A stretch of 64,000 bases of DNA from Erwinia piriflorinigrans CFBP 5888 (GTDB taxonomy: Bacteria; Pseudomonadota; Gammaproteobacteria; Enterobacterales; Enterobacteriaceae), in assembly GCF_001050515.1 (NCBI RefSeq), contig NZ_CAHS01000017.1:171417-235416 (forward strand), given 5' to 3'. Shown piece by piece: positions 1 through 12,363 of the stretch (the first letter of the stretch is position 1; each line of letters starts with the position of its first letter). Made by a program: the position numbers and the translations under genes. The notes beneath the pieces were generated by a model, which saw only the letters and a list, made by a program, of their open reading frames with translations, was not told where the DNA came from and did not search any database.

Positions 1-799
1 TGGCTTCATAGGTACCGTGCATACCCAGCATACCTAAGCACTGACGGTGAGTACCGGGAAAGGCCCCCAGCCCCATCAGCGATGTGGTAACCGGCACATT
101 CAGCGCTTCGGCCAGCTGGCGCAACTCATCATGGCAGGTGGCATTTATTACCCCGCCTCCGGCATAAATCACCGGATTCTTCGCTGCCAGTAAAGTCTGC
201 AACGCACGCTTGATTTGGCCTTTATGTCCCTGCGTCGTCGGGTTGTAAGAGCGCATACTGACCGCATCAGGCCAGACGTACGGCAGCTTATTCGCCGGAT
301 TCATCATATCTTTTGGCAGATCGACCACGACCGGCCCCGGACGACCGCTGGCGGCAAGCCAGAACGCCTTTTTCATCACGGTCGGAATATCTTCCACCCG
401 CTTAACCATAAAACTGTGTTTCACCACCGGGCGAGAGATCCCCACCATATCGCACTCCTGGAAGGCATCGTAGCCAATCAGGGAGGACGGGACCTGGCCG
501 GACAGCACCACCATAGGAATCGAATCCATATACGCCGTAGCGATACCGGTAATCGCATTGGTCGCGCCGGGGCCAGAGGTGACCAGCACTACGCCAACAT
601 CGCCGGTAGCACGGGCATAGCCATCGGCCATATGCACCGCGCCCTGCTCGTGGCGCACGAGGATATGATCCACGCCGCCAACGGTTTGCAGAGCGTCATA
701 AATATCAAGGACCGCTCCACCGGGGTAGCCGAATATATGTTTTACGCCCTGATCGATTAACGATCGGACCACCATCTCGGCTCCTGATAACATCTCCAT
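1..799 (-). CDS. ilvI: Acetolactate synthase III large subunit, N-terminal part (runs off left edge)
   Basis: This is the first 266 codons of the thiamine-diphosphate enzyme that condenses two pyruvates, or pyruvate and 2-oxobutyrate, in valine, leucine and isoleucine synthesis. It works with the small subunit IlvH, which should lie beyond the left edge. The translation starts [18 protein letters not shown] and carries [14 protein letters not shown] and the [18 protein letters not shown] segment that holds the catalytic glutamate of the family. It follows E. coli IlvI (574 residues) without gaps as far as the edge. The ATG at 799 is preceded by a GGAGG-type ribosome site. The gene is transcribed away from the leucine operon, as in E. 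coli. Confidence 0.96.
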   Translation of the reverse strand, partial: MEMLSGAEMVVRSLIDQGVKHIFGYPGGAVLDIYDALQTVGGVDHILVRHEQGAVHMADGYARATGDVGVVLVTSGPGATNAITGIATAYMDSIPMVVLSGQVPSSLIGYDAFQECDMVGISRPVVKHSFMVKRVEDIPTVMKKAFWLAASGRPGPVVVDLPKDMMNPANKLPYVWPDAVSMRSYNPTTQGHKGQIKRALQTLLAAKNPVIYAGGGVINATCHDELRQLAEALNVPVTTSLMGLGAFPGTHRQCLGMLGMHGTYEA

Positions 800-1450
800 A
801 TTTGCCTCCAGGCTTTAAGGTGCTGATTTATCTGTCGCTGAGAGCACAGCTTTGCCAGACAAGGTCAAAACCTGTTTTATGCTTAGATATCGGAACTCAA
901 TTTCCAACATCGGGGTACAGGGCTAAGCCCCATTATTGAGGTTATGGCAAATACCATAACCGTAGAAAAGTTGGCAGGCAAACGACAACCCCGGAGAGGG
1001 GAGGCAAAAATGCCAGGTAAGGCTCTGCCTCATCCCCCTGTCAGCGGTAATAACACTGAAAATAAAGCACTATAAAAGCGAAATGTACTGCTTTTTACGC
1101 ATTTTCCAGCGCGATCGTTTTGTTATTAAAACTATGCCACGGCAAAAGAACGGTCAGCCATTCTGGACATCCACTATTTTTGGTTTTATCTGCTAACTTT
1201 CAAACAAAAAATAAAATTTTTATCCTGGAGAGAGGCAACCTCCCCTGCCGGGAATCTTCACGCCATGATATGTAAATAACTTAAAAAACAACAAGATGAA
1301 AATAAAAAATCAACAAAAAATAGCATGAAACCTGTTTTCAACATTCACTTTCCGCTCTGCATTTTGGCTATTATTCTGCTGCCCGTCCTGTCACCAGAAT
1401 AAATTTCTTGCACATTCACCCACAGCACATTCATTGTGCGGGCATTTAAG
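800..1450. other. Gene-free ilvI/leu intergenic region; leuO absent
   Basis: No credible coding region was seen here. E. coli carries leuO between ilvI and leuL, and nothing like a LysR-type regulator remains in this gap. The right half is AT-rich, with A and T runs at 1195-1330, as expected for a region bound by Lrp or H-NS upstream of ilvIH. That role is inferred. A perfect 8-bp inverted repeat lies at 940-961 (GGTTATGG, 6-nt loop, CCATAACC). Confidence 0.6.
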
Positions 1451-1480
1451 TTGACAGCCCCAACCTTTATCAGGTATCAA
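1451..1480 (+). promoter_or_regulatory. Probable leu operon promoter
   Basis: A perfect -35 hexamer TTGACA (1451-1456) is followed after 18 bases by TATCAA (1475-1480). This places the start of transcription about 25 bases before the leader peptide ATG, as expected for an attenuator-controlled operon. Confidence 0.6.
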
Positions 1481-1513
1481 TATTGTCACTTTGAATTAAT
1501 AAGGTCTGAACCC

Positions 1514-1597
1514 ATGATTCGTTTCAACCGCCTACTCGGCCTACTACTCAACGCATTCTCAATGCGCGGTAGGCTTGTGGGCGGAATCAATCACTGA
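1514..1597 (+). CDS. leuL: leu operon leader peptide
   Basis: This 27-codon ORF is too short for routine gene calling. It encodes a peptide beginning MIRFN and containing LLGLLL, so five of six consecutive residues (7-12) are leucine. Three of those leucine codons are the rare CTA. The E. coli leader has a run of four leucines and the same Arg-Gly-Arg and Gly-Ile-X-His tail. Ribosome stalling at these codons when charged leucyl-tRNA is scarce should favour the antiterminator over the hairpin at 1618-1645. Confidence 0.92.
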   Translation: MIRFNRLLGLLLNAFSMRGRLVGGINH

Positions 1598-1617
1598 TTC
1601 AGACTTGCAAAACTAAG

Positions 1618-1645
1618 AAACCCGCGCCGATGCGCGGGTTTTTTT
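1618..1645 (+). terminator. leu attenuator (intrinsic terminator)
   Basis: The stem CCCGCGC (1621-1627) pairs with GCGCGGG (1632-1638) around a 4-base loop, extended by A-T pairs, and runs into seven Ts. It sits between leuL and leuA, the correct place for the transcription attenuator. Confidence 0.93.
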
Positions 1646-1690
1646 ATGCTCGCGGAAACTGGCGAGATACAGACGACAAGGAACCACCCA

Positions 1691-4349
<2,659 letters not shown>

Positions 4350-4353
4350 TACG

Positions 4354-5751
4354 ATGAAAACATTGTACGAGAAGCTGTTTGATGCGCATGTCGTGCACGA
4401 AGCCAACGGCGAAACGCCGCTGATCTATATCGACCGTCACCTGGTGCATGAGGTGACGTCAGCCCAGGCCTTTGACGGCCTGCGCGCCCACGGTCGTCCG
4501 GTGCGCCAACCGTCGAAAACCTTTGCCACCATGGATCACAACGTCTCTACCCAGTCGCGTGATATTAACGCCAGCGGCGAAATGGCGCGTATCCAGATGT
4601 CGACGCTGATGAAAAACTGTGAGGCCTTCGGCGTACAGCTGTTTGACCTCAGTCATCAGTTCCAGGGAATTGTGCATGTGATGGGCCCGGAGCAGGGGCT
4701 GTCGCTGCCCGGCATGACCATCGTCTGCGGTGATTCGCACACCTCAACTCATGGCGCGCTCGGCGCGCTGGCGTTTGGTATCGGCACCTCAGAAGTGGAA
4801 CACGTTCTGGCTACCCAGACGCTGAAGCAGTCGCGCGCCAAAACCATGAAAATTGAGGTGCGGGGCCAGACGGCGGCGGGGATCACCGCGAAAGATATCG
4901 CGCTGGCGATTATCGGCAAAACCGGCAGCGGTGGCGGTAACGGTCACGTGGTCGAGTTCTGTGGGGCGGCGGTGGCAGCGCTAAGTATGGAAGGCCGCAT
5001 GACGCTGTGTAATATGGCGATCGAGCTGGGCGCTAAGGCGGGGTTAATCGCGCCGGACGACACCACGTTCAGCTACGTGAAAGGCCGCCGCTATGCCCCG
5101 AAAGAGGCCGAATGGCAGCAGGCGGTCGAATACTGGCGCACCCTGCGCACCGATGCTGGCGCACATTTTGACAAGGTGGTGACTATCGATGCGGCCGACA
5201 TTGCGCCGCAGGTGACTTGGGGCACCAACCCCGGCCAGGTGATCGCCGTCAACGATCCGATCCCTGACCCGGCCTCCTTCAGCGACCCGGCAGAGCGCGC
5301 CTCGGCGGAAAAAGCGCTGGCCTATATGGATCTCAAACCCGGCATTCGCCTGACCGATGTCACCATTGATAAGGTGTTTATCGGCTCCTGCACCAACTCG
5401 CGCATTGAAGATCTGCGTGCGGCGGCGGCCATCGTTAAAGGGCATAAAATTGCCCAGGGCGTACAGGGTTACGTGGTGCCAGGCTCCGGCCCGGTGAAAA
5501 CACAGGCGGAAGCGGAAGGGCTGGATCGCATCTTTATTGATGCCGGGTTTGAATGGCGTCTGCCGGGCTGTTCGATGTGTCTGGCAATGAATAATGACCG
5601 CCTGCAACCGGGCGAGCGCTGTGCATCGACCAGTAACCGTAACTTTGAAGGCCGTCAGGGACGCGGTGGGCGCACCCATCTGGTCAGTCCGGCGATGGCG
5701 GCAGCGGCGGCGATAGCCGGTCACTTTGCCGATATCCGCGAGCTGGCGTAA
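4354..5751 (+). CDS. leuC: 3-isopropylmalate dehydratase large subunit
   Basis: This is the large subunit of the [4Fe-4S] isopropylmalate isomerase, an aconitase-family enzyme that interconverts 2- and 3-isopropylmalate with LeuD. It has 465 residues (E. coli 466). The cluster ligands appear in [11 protein letters not shown] (one Cys) and [10 protein letters not shown] (two Cys). The start [14 protein letters not shown] at 4354 matches the family; a longer in-frame start lies inside leuB and is not needed. The leuD start follows nine bases after the stop. Confidence 0.97.
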   Translation: MKTLYEKLFDAHVVHEANGETPLIYIDRHLVHEVTSAQAFDGLRAHGRPVRQPSKTFATMDHNVSTQSRDINASGEMARIQMSTLMKNCEAFGVQLFDLSHQFQGIVHVMGPEQGLSLPGMTIVCGDSHTSTHGALGALAFGIGTSEVEHVLATQTLKQSRAKTMKIEVRGQTAAGITAKDIALAIIGKTGSGGGNGHVVEFCGAAVAALSMEGRMTLCNMAIELGAKAGLIAPDDTTFSYVKGRRYAPKEAEWQQAVEYWRTLRTDAGAHFDKVVTIDAADIAPQVTWGTNPGQVIAVNDPIPDPASFSDPAERASAEKALAYMDLKPGIRLTDVTIDKVFIGSCTNSRIEDLRAAAAIVKGHKIAQGVQGYVVPGSGPVKTQAEAEGLDRIFIDAGFEWRLPGCSMCLAMNNDRLQPGERCASTSNRNFEGRQGRGGRTHLVSPAMAAAAAIAGHFADIRELA

Positions 5752-5760
5752 GGAGTCATT

Positions 5761-6366
5761 ATGGCAAAAAAATTCACTCAACATAGCGGCATCGTGCTGC
5801 CGCTGGATGCCGTCAACGTCGATACCGACGCGATTATTCCGAAGCAGTTTTTGCAGATGGTGACGCGCACCGGTTTTGGCCGCAACCTGTTCTACGACTG
5901 GCGTTACCTGGATGCCGAAGGGCAGATTGCCAACCCGGATTTCGTGCTGAATAAACCCGAGTTCAGCGGTGCCAGTATCATGCTGACGCGCGAAAACTTT
6001 GGCTGTGGTTCATCGCGGGAACATGCCCCCTGGGCGCTGACCGATTACGGCATTCAGGCCATTGTCGGATCGGGTTTTGCGGATATCTTTGCCAATAACT
6101 CGTTCAATAATCAGCTGTTGCTGGTGACGTTGAACGAGCAGCAGGTCGATGAGCTGTTTCAGCAGGTTGCAGCCCAACCGGGGATGAGTTTCACCGTCGA
6201 TCTGGAAAATCAGCAGGTGCGCGTGGGGGATAATATTTACCCGTTCGCCATCGATCCTTTCCGCCGTCACTGCCTGCTCAATGGCCTGGATGCGATTGGC
6301 CTGACCCTACAGCATGATGCCGACATCTGCGCCTGGGAGCGGCAGCAGCCGTCATTTTTGCGCTGA
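5761..6366 (+). CDS. leuD: 3-isopropylmalate dehydratase small subunit
   Basis: This is the swivel-domain partner of LeuC and is needed for isomerase activity. The 201 residues equal the E. coli length. [15 protein letters not shown], the conserved active-site loop of small aconitase-type subunits, is intact. It is the last gene of the leucine operon, and AAGGAG precedes the ATG at good spacing. The next gene, setA, lies on the other strand. Confidence 0.97.
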   Translation: MAKKFTQHSGIVLPLDAVNVDTDAIIPKQFLQMVTRTGFGRNLFYDWRYLDAEGQIANPDFVLNKPEFSGASIMLTRENFGCGSSREHAPWALTDYGIQAIVGSGFADIFANNSFNNQLLLVTLNEQQVDELFQQVAAQPGMSFTVDLENQQVRVGDNIYPFAIDPFRRHCLLNGLDAIGLTLQHDADICAWERQQPSFLR

Positions 6367-6375
6367 TCCCCTGCC

Positions 6376-6408
6376 GGTGCGGGCAGATGACCGCACGCAC
6401 CAGGTTTT
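6376..6408 (+). terminator. Possible terminator after leuD
   Basis: GGTGCG (6376-6381) can pair with CGCACC (6396-6401), followed by AGGTTTT. The stem is short and the T-run has only four bases, so this is a weak candidate. Confidence 0.35.
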
Positions 6409-6413
6409 CGCTA

Positions 6414-7610
6414 TCACAGCGGCGGCGATGTCATCTTCCGCGTCTCTCTGACCTGCCAGGATAAGGCGAACGAAACCAGCGCCAGCAGCAATGCCAGCCA
6501 GTACACGGCGTGGTGGCCGAAGGTCTGTGCCATCACGCCCTGTAGCACCCCGGCCAGAATCACCCCGGTGGAAATACTGTTGGTAAACAGCGTGGTCGCT
6601 GAACCAGGGCGGCCCGGCATCAGATCCTGGAACCAGATCATACCAATTCCGGCAATAATGCCGATAAACACCGCATTAAGCAGTTGAAGCAACATCAATG
6701 CCGTGCGGCCATGAAAAAGCACCAATCCGAGATAAAACAGTGCGCCGCAGCCGACGGCCAGCAGCATCATCGGGCGTTTTCCAAAGCGTTTTACGTAACG
6801 ACCTGCCAGCAGCATCACCGGGATTTCCAGCCCGGCGGCGGTTCCCATCAGCAGACCAGCCAGCTTATCGGGCAGCCCGAGGACACTGCTGATGTACAGC
6901 GGCATATCAATCACATACATAGTATTGCAGGTCCACATAAATACCGATGCGATAAACAGCATGCGCACATCGCGGTTCTTCCAGCCGCTAATATCAGTGA
7001 GAGGCACCGCAGCGCTGTTCTCCGCACGCGGCACCGAGGGCAGCGTGAACCAGATCAGCCCCACGCAGACGAAAAACAGCAGGGCAGCCACCAGGAACAT
7101 GGCGGTAAAACCGTAGTTAAGCGCAATGGCAAACGACAGCGGCGGGCCGATAACCCATGCCAGCGACAGCTGCGCACGCATCACCGAACTGAACATCACC
7201 GCTTCACGCGCCGAGCTGTCGGCATATTCACGCGCCAGCGCGAAAATCTGCGGCATCGCCACGCTGGCAATCGACGATAACAGCACGCCGGCAATGACCA
7301 GCGTCAGATAATGGCGGTTAAAGGCAAACAGCACGGCATTGGCAATCGCCATTATGCAGCAGAACAGGATCAGCATGCGCCGGTCGCCCTGGTTATCCGA
7401 GCGCTTGGCCAGCAGCAGGCTGACGATAATCCCCGCGACCGCATTCAGCGTGTAAAACAGCCCAATCCAGAAAGGCTGTACGCCAACCTCGCGGCTAAGA
7501 AACAGGCTCAGGGTGGGTGACTGCAATGCGCCAGCGATACCGACCATAAAAGAAACCGCCATAAACGCCAGATAGACAGGATGGATACGACGACTGAAAA
7601 GCGCTTTCAT
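6414..7610 (-). CDS. setA: Sugar efflux transporter, SetA type (MFS)
   Basis: This is a major facilitator superfamily exporter with about twelve hydrophobic segments. It is collinear with E. coli SetA, a glucose/lactose efflux pump (392 residues; 398 here). Conserved stretches include GALQSPTLSLFLSREVG near the N-terminus and GTAAGLEIP and FTNSISTGVILAG in the second half. The ATG at 7610 (MKALFSRR) has GAGG upstream and fits the family start; an in-frame ATG at 7646 adds twelve unmatched residues. It lies directly downstream of SgrS on the same strand, as in E. coli, where transcription from the sgrS promoter reaches setA during glucose-phosphate stress. SetA and SetB paralogues are hard to tell apart, but the position favours setA. 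Confidence 0.9.
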   Translation of the reverse strand: MKALFSRRIHPVYLAFMAVSFMVGIAGALQSPTLSLFLSREVGVQPFWIGLFYTLNAVAGIIVSLLLAKRSDNQGDRRMLILFCCIMAIANAVLFAFNRHYLTLVIAGVLLSSIASVAMPQIFALAREYADSSAREAVMFSSVMRAQLSLAWVIGPPLSFAIALNYGFTAMFLVAALLFFVCVGLIWFTLPSVPRAENSAAVPLTDISGWKNRDVRMLFIASVFMWTCNTMYVIDMPLYISSVLGLPDKLAGLLMGTAAGLEIPVMLLAGRYVKRFGKRPMMLLAVGCGALFYLGLVLFHGRTALMLLQLLNAVFIGIIAGIGMIWFQDLMPGRPGSATTLFTNSISTGVILAGVLQGVMAQTFGHHAVYWLALLLALVSFALSWQVRETRKMTSPPL

Positions 7611-7666
7611 GACGGTTGCCTCAACGGACTTAGGTGTTAAACCCAAAGCTTATAAGAAAAATAACG

Positions 7667-7698
7667 AAAAAAGCCAGCGACCTGTATGCCCGCTGGCT
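7667..7698 (-). terminator. SgrS 3' terminator
   Basis: Read on the minus strand, AGCCAGCG pairs with CGCTGGCT (7691-7698 with 7672-7679) around an 11-base loop and runs into a row of U. The Hfq-dependent function of SgrS relies on such a 3' end. Reaching setA would need read-through or processing. Confidence 0.88.
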
Positions 7699-7808
7699 GG
7701 TGAAAAGCACCATACTCAGAAATACCCGGTAAAGCGAAAGCTTTTGGGTATGATGTCAGAACGCCATTCAGATGATGAATGCCTCCCGCTCTTCCATCTG
7801 TTGCCATT
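7667..7808 (-). ncRNA. sgrS: SgrS small RNA (short form, no sgrT)
   Basis: In E. coli this RNA represses ptsG translation during glucose-phosphate stress. On the minus strand the sequence CTGAGTATGGTGC (7719 to 7707) matches the E. coli SgrS seed and complements GCACC(C)ATACTCAG in the E. coli ptsG leader. It is followed by a small GGTG/CACC hairpin and a strong terminator, the same order as in E. coli. The 3' end near 7667 is well supported. The 5' end is only an estimate from a possible -10 (TATATT or GATAAT at 7806-7822). E. coli SgrS is 227 nt, and no ORF resembling the 43-residue SgrT is present. It is divergent from sgrR, its activator. Confidence 0.85.
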
Positions 7809-7865
7809 ATCGCCGTAATATAGGGTAAGAAAAACAGACAGCTTTTCATACGGAGTTCCCCTTTT

Positions 7866-9560
7866 ATGCCGTCGAAGCGTTTGCAGCAGCAGTTTATCCG
7901 GCTCTGGCAGTGCTGCGAGGGTCAGTCGCAGGAAACCACGCTCAGCGATTTGGCGGTGCAGCTCAGCTGTTCACGTCGCCATATGCGTAATCTGCTCAAT
8001 GCCATGCAGCAGCAGGGCTGGCTGGAGTGGCAGGCAGAGGCCGGGCGCGGTAAACGTTCCGCTCTGACCTTTCACTGCACCGGGCTGGCCCTGCAACAAC
8101 AGCGCGCGCAGGAGCTGCTGGATCAAGACCGCATTGACCAGCTGGTGCAGCTGGTCGGGGACAAAGGGCGCGTGCGCCAGATGCTGCTCTCGCAGCTTGG
8201 CCGCAGCTTTCGTCAGGGCAAGCATATTCTGCGCGTACTCTATTATCGCCCGCTGCTCAATTTGCTGCCCGGCACGCCGCTTCGGCGCTCGGAAACCCAT
8301 CTGGCGCGGCAGATTTTCAGCGGCCTTGCGCGGATAAATGAGGAAAACGGGGAAATCGAGCCGGATATTGCCCATCACTGGCAGCAGATCGGCCCGCTGC
8401 ACTGGCGCTTCTTTATTCGTCCGGCCATCCACTTTCACCACGGGCGCGGGCTGGAGATGGATGATGTCACCAGCACGCTGCAACGGCTAACGACCCAGCC
8501 GCTGTTCAGCCACTTCTCACGCATCGAATGCTCTGGGCCGTGGACGCTGGATATTCATCTGACTCACCCTGACGGCTGGCTGCCGTGGCTGCTGGCCAGC
8601 GTCAGCGCGATGGTCCTGCCAAAGGAGTGGCCTTCACTACGCAACTTCTCCCGTCAGCCGCTAGGTACCGGAGCCTACGCGGTGGAGCGTAACCAGCACA
8701 GTCAGCTGCGTATTACCGCCTTTGATGATTATTTCGGTTATCGGGCGCTGATCGACGAGGTCAATATCTGGGTACTGCCGGAGATCAGCGATGAACTGGT
8801 CTATTCCGGCGTCAAGCTGCAAAGCGAAAGTCGCGATGAAAAATCAGAAGAGAGTCGTCTTGAAGAGGGCTGCTATTTTCTGCTGTTCGATCAGCGTTCA
8901 GAGCATGGGCGCAACGAACAGCTACGGCGCTGGATCAGCACTATTTTTAACCCTATCGCCCTGCTGAATCACAGCGGTATTGCCTATCAACGTTACTGGT
9001 TCCCGGCTTACGGACTGCTGCCGCGCTGGCATCACGGCCGCCATATGGCGACGGCGGAAAAACCCAGCGGTTTAACCTCACTGACCATCACCTGGTACAG
9101 CGACCATATTGAACACCAGGGCATCGCTAACGCGCTTGGCCCGATCCTCGCCGCACACGGTGTCGAGCTGATAACCCAGGAAATCGACTATGAAAGCTGG
9201 CATCGTGGCGATGCGCAGAGCGATCTCTGGCTGGGTAGCGCCAATTTCACGCTGCCGCTGGAGTTTTCCCTGTTCTCCCTGCTGTATGAAATGCCGCTGA
9301 TCCACCACTGTGTGCCCATTGACTGGCAGGAGACGGCCCAACGATGGCGTGAGCAGACGCTGCCGCTGGCAGACTGGAGCAAACAGCTGATCGACAATCA
9401 TTATCTGCACCCGCTGTTCCACCACTGGTTACTGCTACACGGCCAGCGCAGTATGCGCGGCGTGCGCATGAATACCCTAGGCTGGTTCGATTTTAAATCG
9501 GCCTGGCTTGCCCCACCTGACGAAGAGGCTTTCGTCACAACAGCGAAACCTCTAGAATAA
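7866..9560 (+). CDS. sgrR: Transcriptional regulator of sgrS
   Basis: This is a DNA-binding activator of sgrS under glucose-phosphate stress. The 564 residues (551 in E. coli) comprise an N-terminal winged-helix region (about 1-90, with [19 protein letters not shown]) and a large C-terminal domain related to peptide-binding proteins (SBP_bac_5), which presumably senses a metabolite. The start [17 protein letters not shown] is nearly identical to E. coli and follows CGGAG. It lies divergently next to sgrS, and its stop codon sits only four bases before the TPP riboswitch. Confidence 0.95.
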   Translation: MPSKRLQQQFIRLWQCCEGQSQETTLSDLAVQLSCSRRHMRNLLNAMQQQGWLEWQAEAGRGKRSALTFHCTGLALQQQRAQELLDQDRIDQLVQLVGDKGRVRQMLLSQLGRSFRQGKHILRVLYYRPLLNLLPGTPLRRSETHLARQIFSGLARINEENGEIEPDIAHHWQQIGPLHWRFFIRPAIHFHHGRGLEMDDVTSTLQRLTTQPLFSHFSRIECSGPWTLDIHLTHPDGWLPWLLASVSAMVLPKEWPSLRNFSRQPLGTGAYAVERNQHSQLRITAFDDYFGYRALIDEVNIWVLPEISDELVYSGVKLQSESRDEKSEESRLEEGCYFLLFDQRSEHGRNEQLRRWISTIFNPIALLNHSGIAYQRYWFPAYGLLPRWHHGRHMATAEKPSGLTSLTITWYSDHIEHQGIANALGPILAAHGVELITQEIDYESWHRGDAQSDLWLGSANFTLPLEFSLFSLLYEMPLIHHCVPIDWQETAQRWREQTLPLADWSKQLIDNHYLHPLFHHWLLLHGQRSMRGVRMNTLGWFDFKSAWLAPPDEEAFVTTAKPLE

Positions 9561-9564
9561 GCCG

Positions 9565-9740
9565 TTCTCAACGGGGTGCGGAAAACCCTGATGTTGATGC
9601 CGGATCGCCTGGCCTGCAAGCAGCACGTTAAAACGCCGTGAGCAGCCATTCAGGCGGTAAAGGACAGTAAACAGCACGTTTTCCGCTGAGAAAAACCCGT
9701 CGAACCTGATCCGGATAATACCGGCGTAGGGATTTGAGAG
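9565..9740 (+). promoter_or_regulatory. TPP riboswitch (THI element) with long P3 arm
   Basis: The conserved THI-box segments are all present: TTCTCAACGGGGTGC (9565-9579), GCTGAGA (9685-9691), CCCGTCGAACCTGATC (about 9696-9711) and ACCGGCGTAGGGATTTGAGAG at the end. TCTCAA and TTGAGA close helix P1. Between GGGGTGC and GCTGAGA lie 105 bases. Their ends pair exactly (GGAAAAC 9580-9586 with GTTTTCC 9678-9684), so the extra sequence is an extended P3 arm. By comparison the E. coli thiB riboswitch has a short P3. It precedes thiBPQ and should repress those genes when thiamine diphosphate is plentiful. Confidence 0.95.
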
Positions 9741-9790
9741 TGTCAACTCACTCAGATCCTTTGCGCATTTCCCATTTTAAGGAACGCAAA

Positions 9791-10777
9791 GTGTTAAAAA
9801 AATGGTTACCTCTGCTGGCGCTGTTCTCCCTGCCTGGCCTCGCGGCCCAAGATACGTTAACTGTCTATACCTATGACTCCTTCGCCGCTGACTGGGGCCC
9901 CGGCCCGGCGGTCAAAAAAGCGTTTGAAGCCCACTGCAACTGCGAACTGAAATTCGTGGCGCTGGAAGACGGCGTTTCGCTGCTTAACCGCCTGCGCATG
10001 GAGGGCAAAAACAGCAAGGCCGATGTGGTTCTCGGGCTGGACAATAACCTGCTCGACGCCGCTGAAAAAACCGGGCTGTTTGCCGCGTCGAACGTCGATA
10101 CGGCCGCCAGCACCGTACCCGGCGGCTGGCACAACAGCACCTTTGTTCCCTATGACTACGGCTGGTTCGCCTTTGTCTATGACAAAACCAAACTGCCCAA
10201 CCCGCCGAAAAGCCTGAAGGAACTGGTGGAAAGCGATCGTCCGCTCAAAGTCATCTACGAAGATCCGCGTACCAGCACGCCGGGATTGGGACTGCTGCTG
10301 TGGATGCAGAAGGTGTTCGGCGCTAACAGCCCGCAGGCCTGGCAGCAGCTGAGCAAAAAAACCGTCACCGTCACCAAAGGGTGGAGCGAAGCCTACGGCC
10401 TGTTCCTGAAAGGTGAAAGCGATATGGTACTGAGCTACAGCAGCTCTCCGGCTTATCATCTGATTGAAGAGAAGAAAGATCGCTATGCGGCGGCTGATTT
10501 TAGCGAAGGGCATTACTTACAGGTTGAGGTCGCCGGACGGCTGAAGGCCAGCAAACGGCCGCAGCTGGCGCAGCAGTTTATGCAGTTCATCCTGACCCAA
10601 CCGTTCCAGCAGCATATGGCGACCGGCAACTGGATGTACCCGGCGATCAAAACCCCTCTGCCTGACGGTTTTGCCACCCTGACCGTGCCGCAGACCACAT
10701 TGCAATACAGTCCTGCGGAAGTTGCCAGCCAACGCAGCCAGTGGATCGGTGAATGGCAACGCGCCGTCAGTCGCTGA
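9791..10777 (+). CDS. thiB: Thiamine-binding periplasmic protein
   Basis: This is the periplasmic receptor of the ThiBPQ ABC importer for thiamine and its phosphates (also called TbpA). It has 328 residues (327 in E. coli). The N-terminus is a signal peptide, LKKWLPLLALFSLPGLAA, followed by the mature start near LTVYTYDSFAADWGPGP. The start is GTG at 9791, preceded by AAGGAACGCAAA. The in-frame TTG at 9734 lies inside the riboswitch. thiP overlaps its end by 25 bases, which indicates coupling. Confidence 0.95.
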   Translation: MLKKWLPLLALFSLPGLAAQDTLTVYTYDSFAADWGPGPAVKKAFEAHCNCELKFVALEDGVSLLNRLRMEGKNSKADVVLGLDNNLLDAAEKTGLFAASNVDTAASTVPGGWHNSTFVPYDYGWFAFVYDKTKLPNPPKSLKELVESDRPLKVIYEDPRTSTPGLGLLLWMQKVFGANSPQAWQQLSKKTVTVTKGWSEAYGLFLKGESDMVLSYSSSPAYHLIEEKKDRYAAADFSEGHYLQVEVAGRLKASKRPQLAQQFMQFILTQPFQQHMATGNWMYPAIKTPLPDGFATLTVPQTTLQYSPAEVASQRSQWIGEWQRAVSR

Positions 10778-12363
10778 TCCCCGGCGGGCTGCTGCCCGGC
10801 GTCCTCGCCGCCCTGCTGCTGACCAGCGTTGCCGTGCTGGCGTTTTTTGCCCTGTGGCAAAACGCGCCGGCCACCGACTGGCGCGGCATCTGGCAGGACA
10901 GCTACCTGTGGCACGTACTGCGCTTCTCCTTGTGGCAGGCGCTGCTGTCAGCCTCACTGTCGGTGCTGCCGGCCATCCCGCTGGCACGCGCCCTGTATCG
11001 TCGGCGCTTCCCGGGGCGCAGCCTTCTGCTGCGCCTGTGTGCCATGACCCTGGTGCTGCCGGTGCTGGTGGCGGTGTTTGGTATTCTGAGCGTCTATGGA
11101 CGCACCGGCTGGCTGGCCCAGCTCTGCGCCCTGCTCGGTATCAACTACGCCTTTACCCCCTATGGCCTACAGGGCATTCTGCTGGCTCACGTCTTTTTCA
11201 ACCTGCCGCTGGCCGCCCGCCTGCTGTTACAGGCGCTACAGCAGATCCCCGCAGAACAGCGCCAGCTTGCCGCGCAGCTAGGATTACGCGGCTGGTCGCA
11301 TTTTTATATTGTGGAATGGCCGTGGCTGCGGCGGCAGATCCTGCCCGCTGCCGCCCTGATTTTTATGCTGTGCTTTGCCAGCTTTGCCACCGTGCTGTCA
11401 CTCGGCGGCGGGCCGCAGGCCACCACCATCGAGCTGGCGATTTTCCAGGCGCTGAGCTTTGACTACGATCCGGGGCGCGCTGCCCTGCTGGCGCTGTTAC
11501 AGATGCTGTGCTGCCTGGCGCTGGTGATGCTGAGCCAGCGCCTGAGCAAAGCCATCCCGGCGGGCAGCAACAGCCTCGGCGACTGGCGCAACCCCCAGGA
11601 CAGCGGGATGGCACGCGGGCTGGATGCGATGATCATCGCCGCCGCGCTGCTGCTGATCCTGCCGCCGCTGCTGGCGGTGGTTGCCGATGGTCTTAACCAG
11701 AGCCTGAGCGGCGTATTACAGCAGCCCGCGCTATGGCTGGCGATGCTGACATCGTTGCGCATTGCCCTTGCGGCGGGCGTCCTGTGCGTACTGCTGACGA
11801 TGATGTTGCTGTGGAGCAGCCGCGAGCTGCGGCTGAATCAGCGTCCGCGCTGGGGGCAGACGCTGGAGCTGAGCGGCATGCTGATCCTTGCCATGCCGGG
11901 CATCGTGCTGGCGACCGGCTTTTTCCTGCTGCTGAATCAGACGGTCGGACTGCCCGAATCAGCGGATGGCATCGTCGCCTTTACCAATGCGCTGATGGCC
12001 ATCCCCTATGCAATGAAGGTGCTGGAGAACCCGCTGCGCGATATCGCCGAACGTTACAACCGCCTCTGTCAGTCGCTGGATATTCGCGGCTGGAACCGCC
12101 TGCGGCTGATTGAGCTGCGCGCGTTGCAGCGTCCGCTGGCCCAGGCGCTGGCCTTTGCCTGCGTGCTGTCGATGGGGGATTTTGGTGCCGTGGCACTGTT
12201 TGGTAACCAGGACTTCCGCACGCTGCCGTTCTACCTCTATCAGCAGATTGGCTCTTATCGCAGCAGCGACGGTGCGGTCACCGCTCTGCTGCTGTTACTG
12301 CTCTGCCTGCTGCTCTTTACCCTGATTGAAAAACTGCCGGGACGCCATGTTAAGCCTGACTAA
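10753..12363 (+). CDS. thiP: Thiamine ABC transporter permease
   Basis: This is the inner-membrane permease of ThiBPQ, with 536 residues as in E. coli. It looks like a fused pair of permease halves: two EAA-type cytoplasmic loops are visible, around [11 protein letters not shown] (near 175) and [11 protein letters not shown] (near 438), each flanked by hydrophobic helices. The ATG at 10753 ([11 protein letters not shown]) lies inside the thiB reading frame, the same overlap as in E. coli. The next gene begins 17 bases before its stop. Confidence 0.95.
   Translation: MATRRQSLIPGGLLPGVLAALLLTSVAVLAFFALWQNAPATDWRGIWQDSYLWHVLRFSLWQALLSASLSVLPAIPLARALYRRRFPGRSLLLRLCAMTLVLPVLVAVFGILSVYGRTGWLAQLCALLGINYAFTPYGLQGILLAHVFFNLPLAARLLLQALQQIPAEQRQLAAQLGLRGWSHFYIVEWPWLRRQILPAAALIFMLCFASFATVLSLGGGPQATTIELAIFQALSFDYDPGRAALLALLQMLCCLALVMLSQRLSKAIPAGSNSLGDWRNPQDSGMARGLDAMIIAAALLLILPPLLAVVADGLNQSLSGVLQQPALWLAMLTSLRIALAAGVLCVLLTMMLLWSSRELRLNQRPRWGQTLELSGMLILAMPGIVLATGFFLLLNQTVGLPESADGIVAFTNALMAIPYAMKVLENPLRDIAERYNRLCQSLDIRGWNRLRLIELRALQRPLAQALAFACVLSMGDFGAVALFGNQDFRTLPFYLYQQIGSYRSSDGAVTALLLLLLCLLLFTLIEKLPGRHVKPD

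Noticed and set aside
215..760. 181-codon plus-strand ORF at the left edge
   Set aside because: It is the antisense shadow of ilvI, whose minus-strand translation matches acetolactate synthase throughout and simply runs off the edge.
1646..1690. Upstream ATG extending leuA by 15 codons
   Set aside because: It begins at the end of the attenuator T-run, lacks a ribosome site, and the added residues are not found in LeuA proteins.
7637..7849. 70-codon ORF across SgrS as a possible SgrT
   Set aside because: It shows no similarity to SgrT, runs through the seed and terminator of the small RNA, and probably begins upstream of the transcript.
10722..11462. 246-codon ORF rich in Ala, Pro and Arg
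   Set aside because: It lies in another frame over thiP, and its composition is typical of an out-of-frame translation of GC-rich coding DNA.
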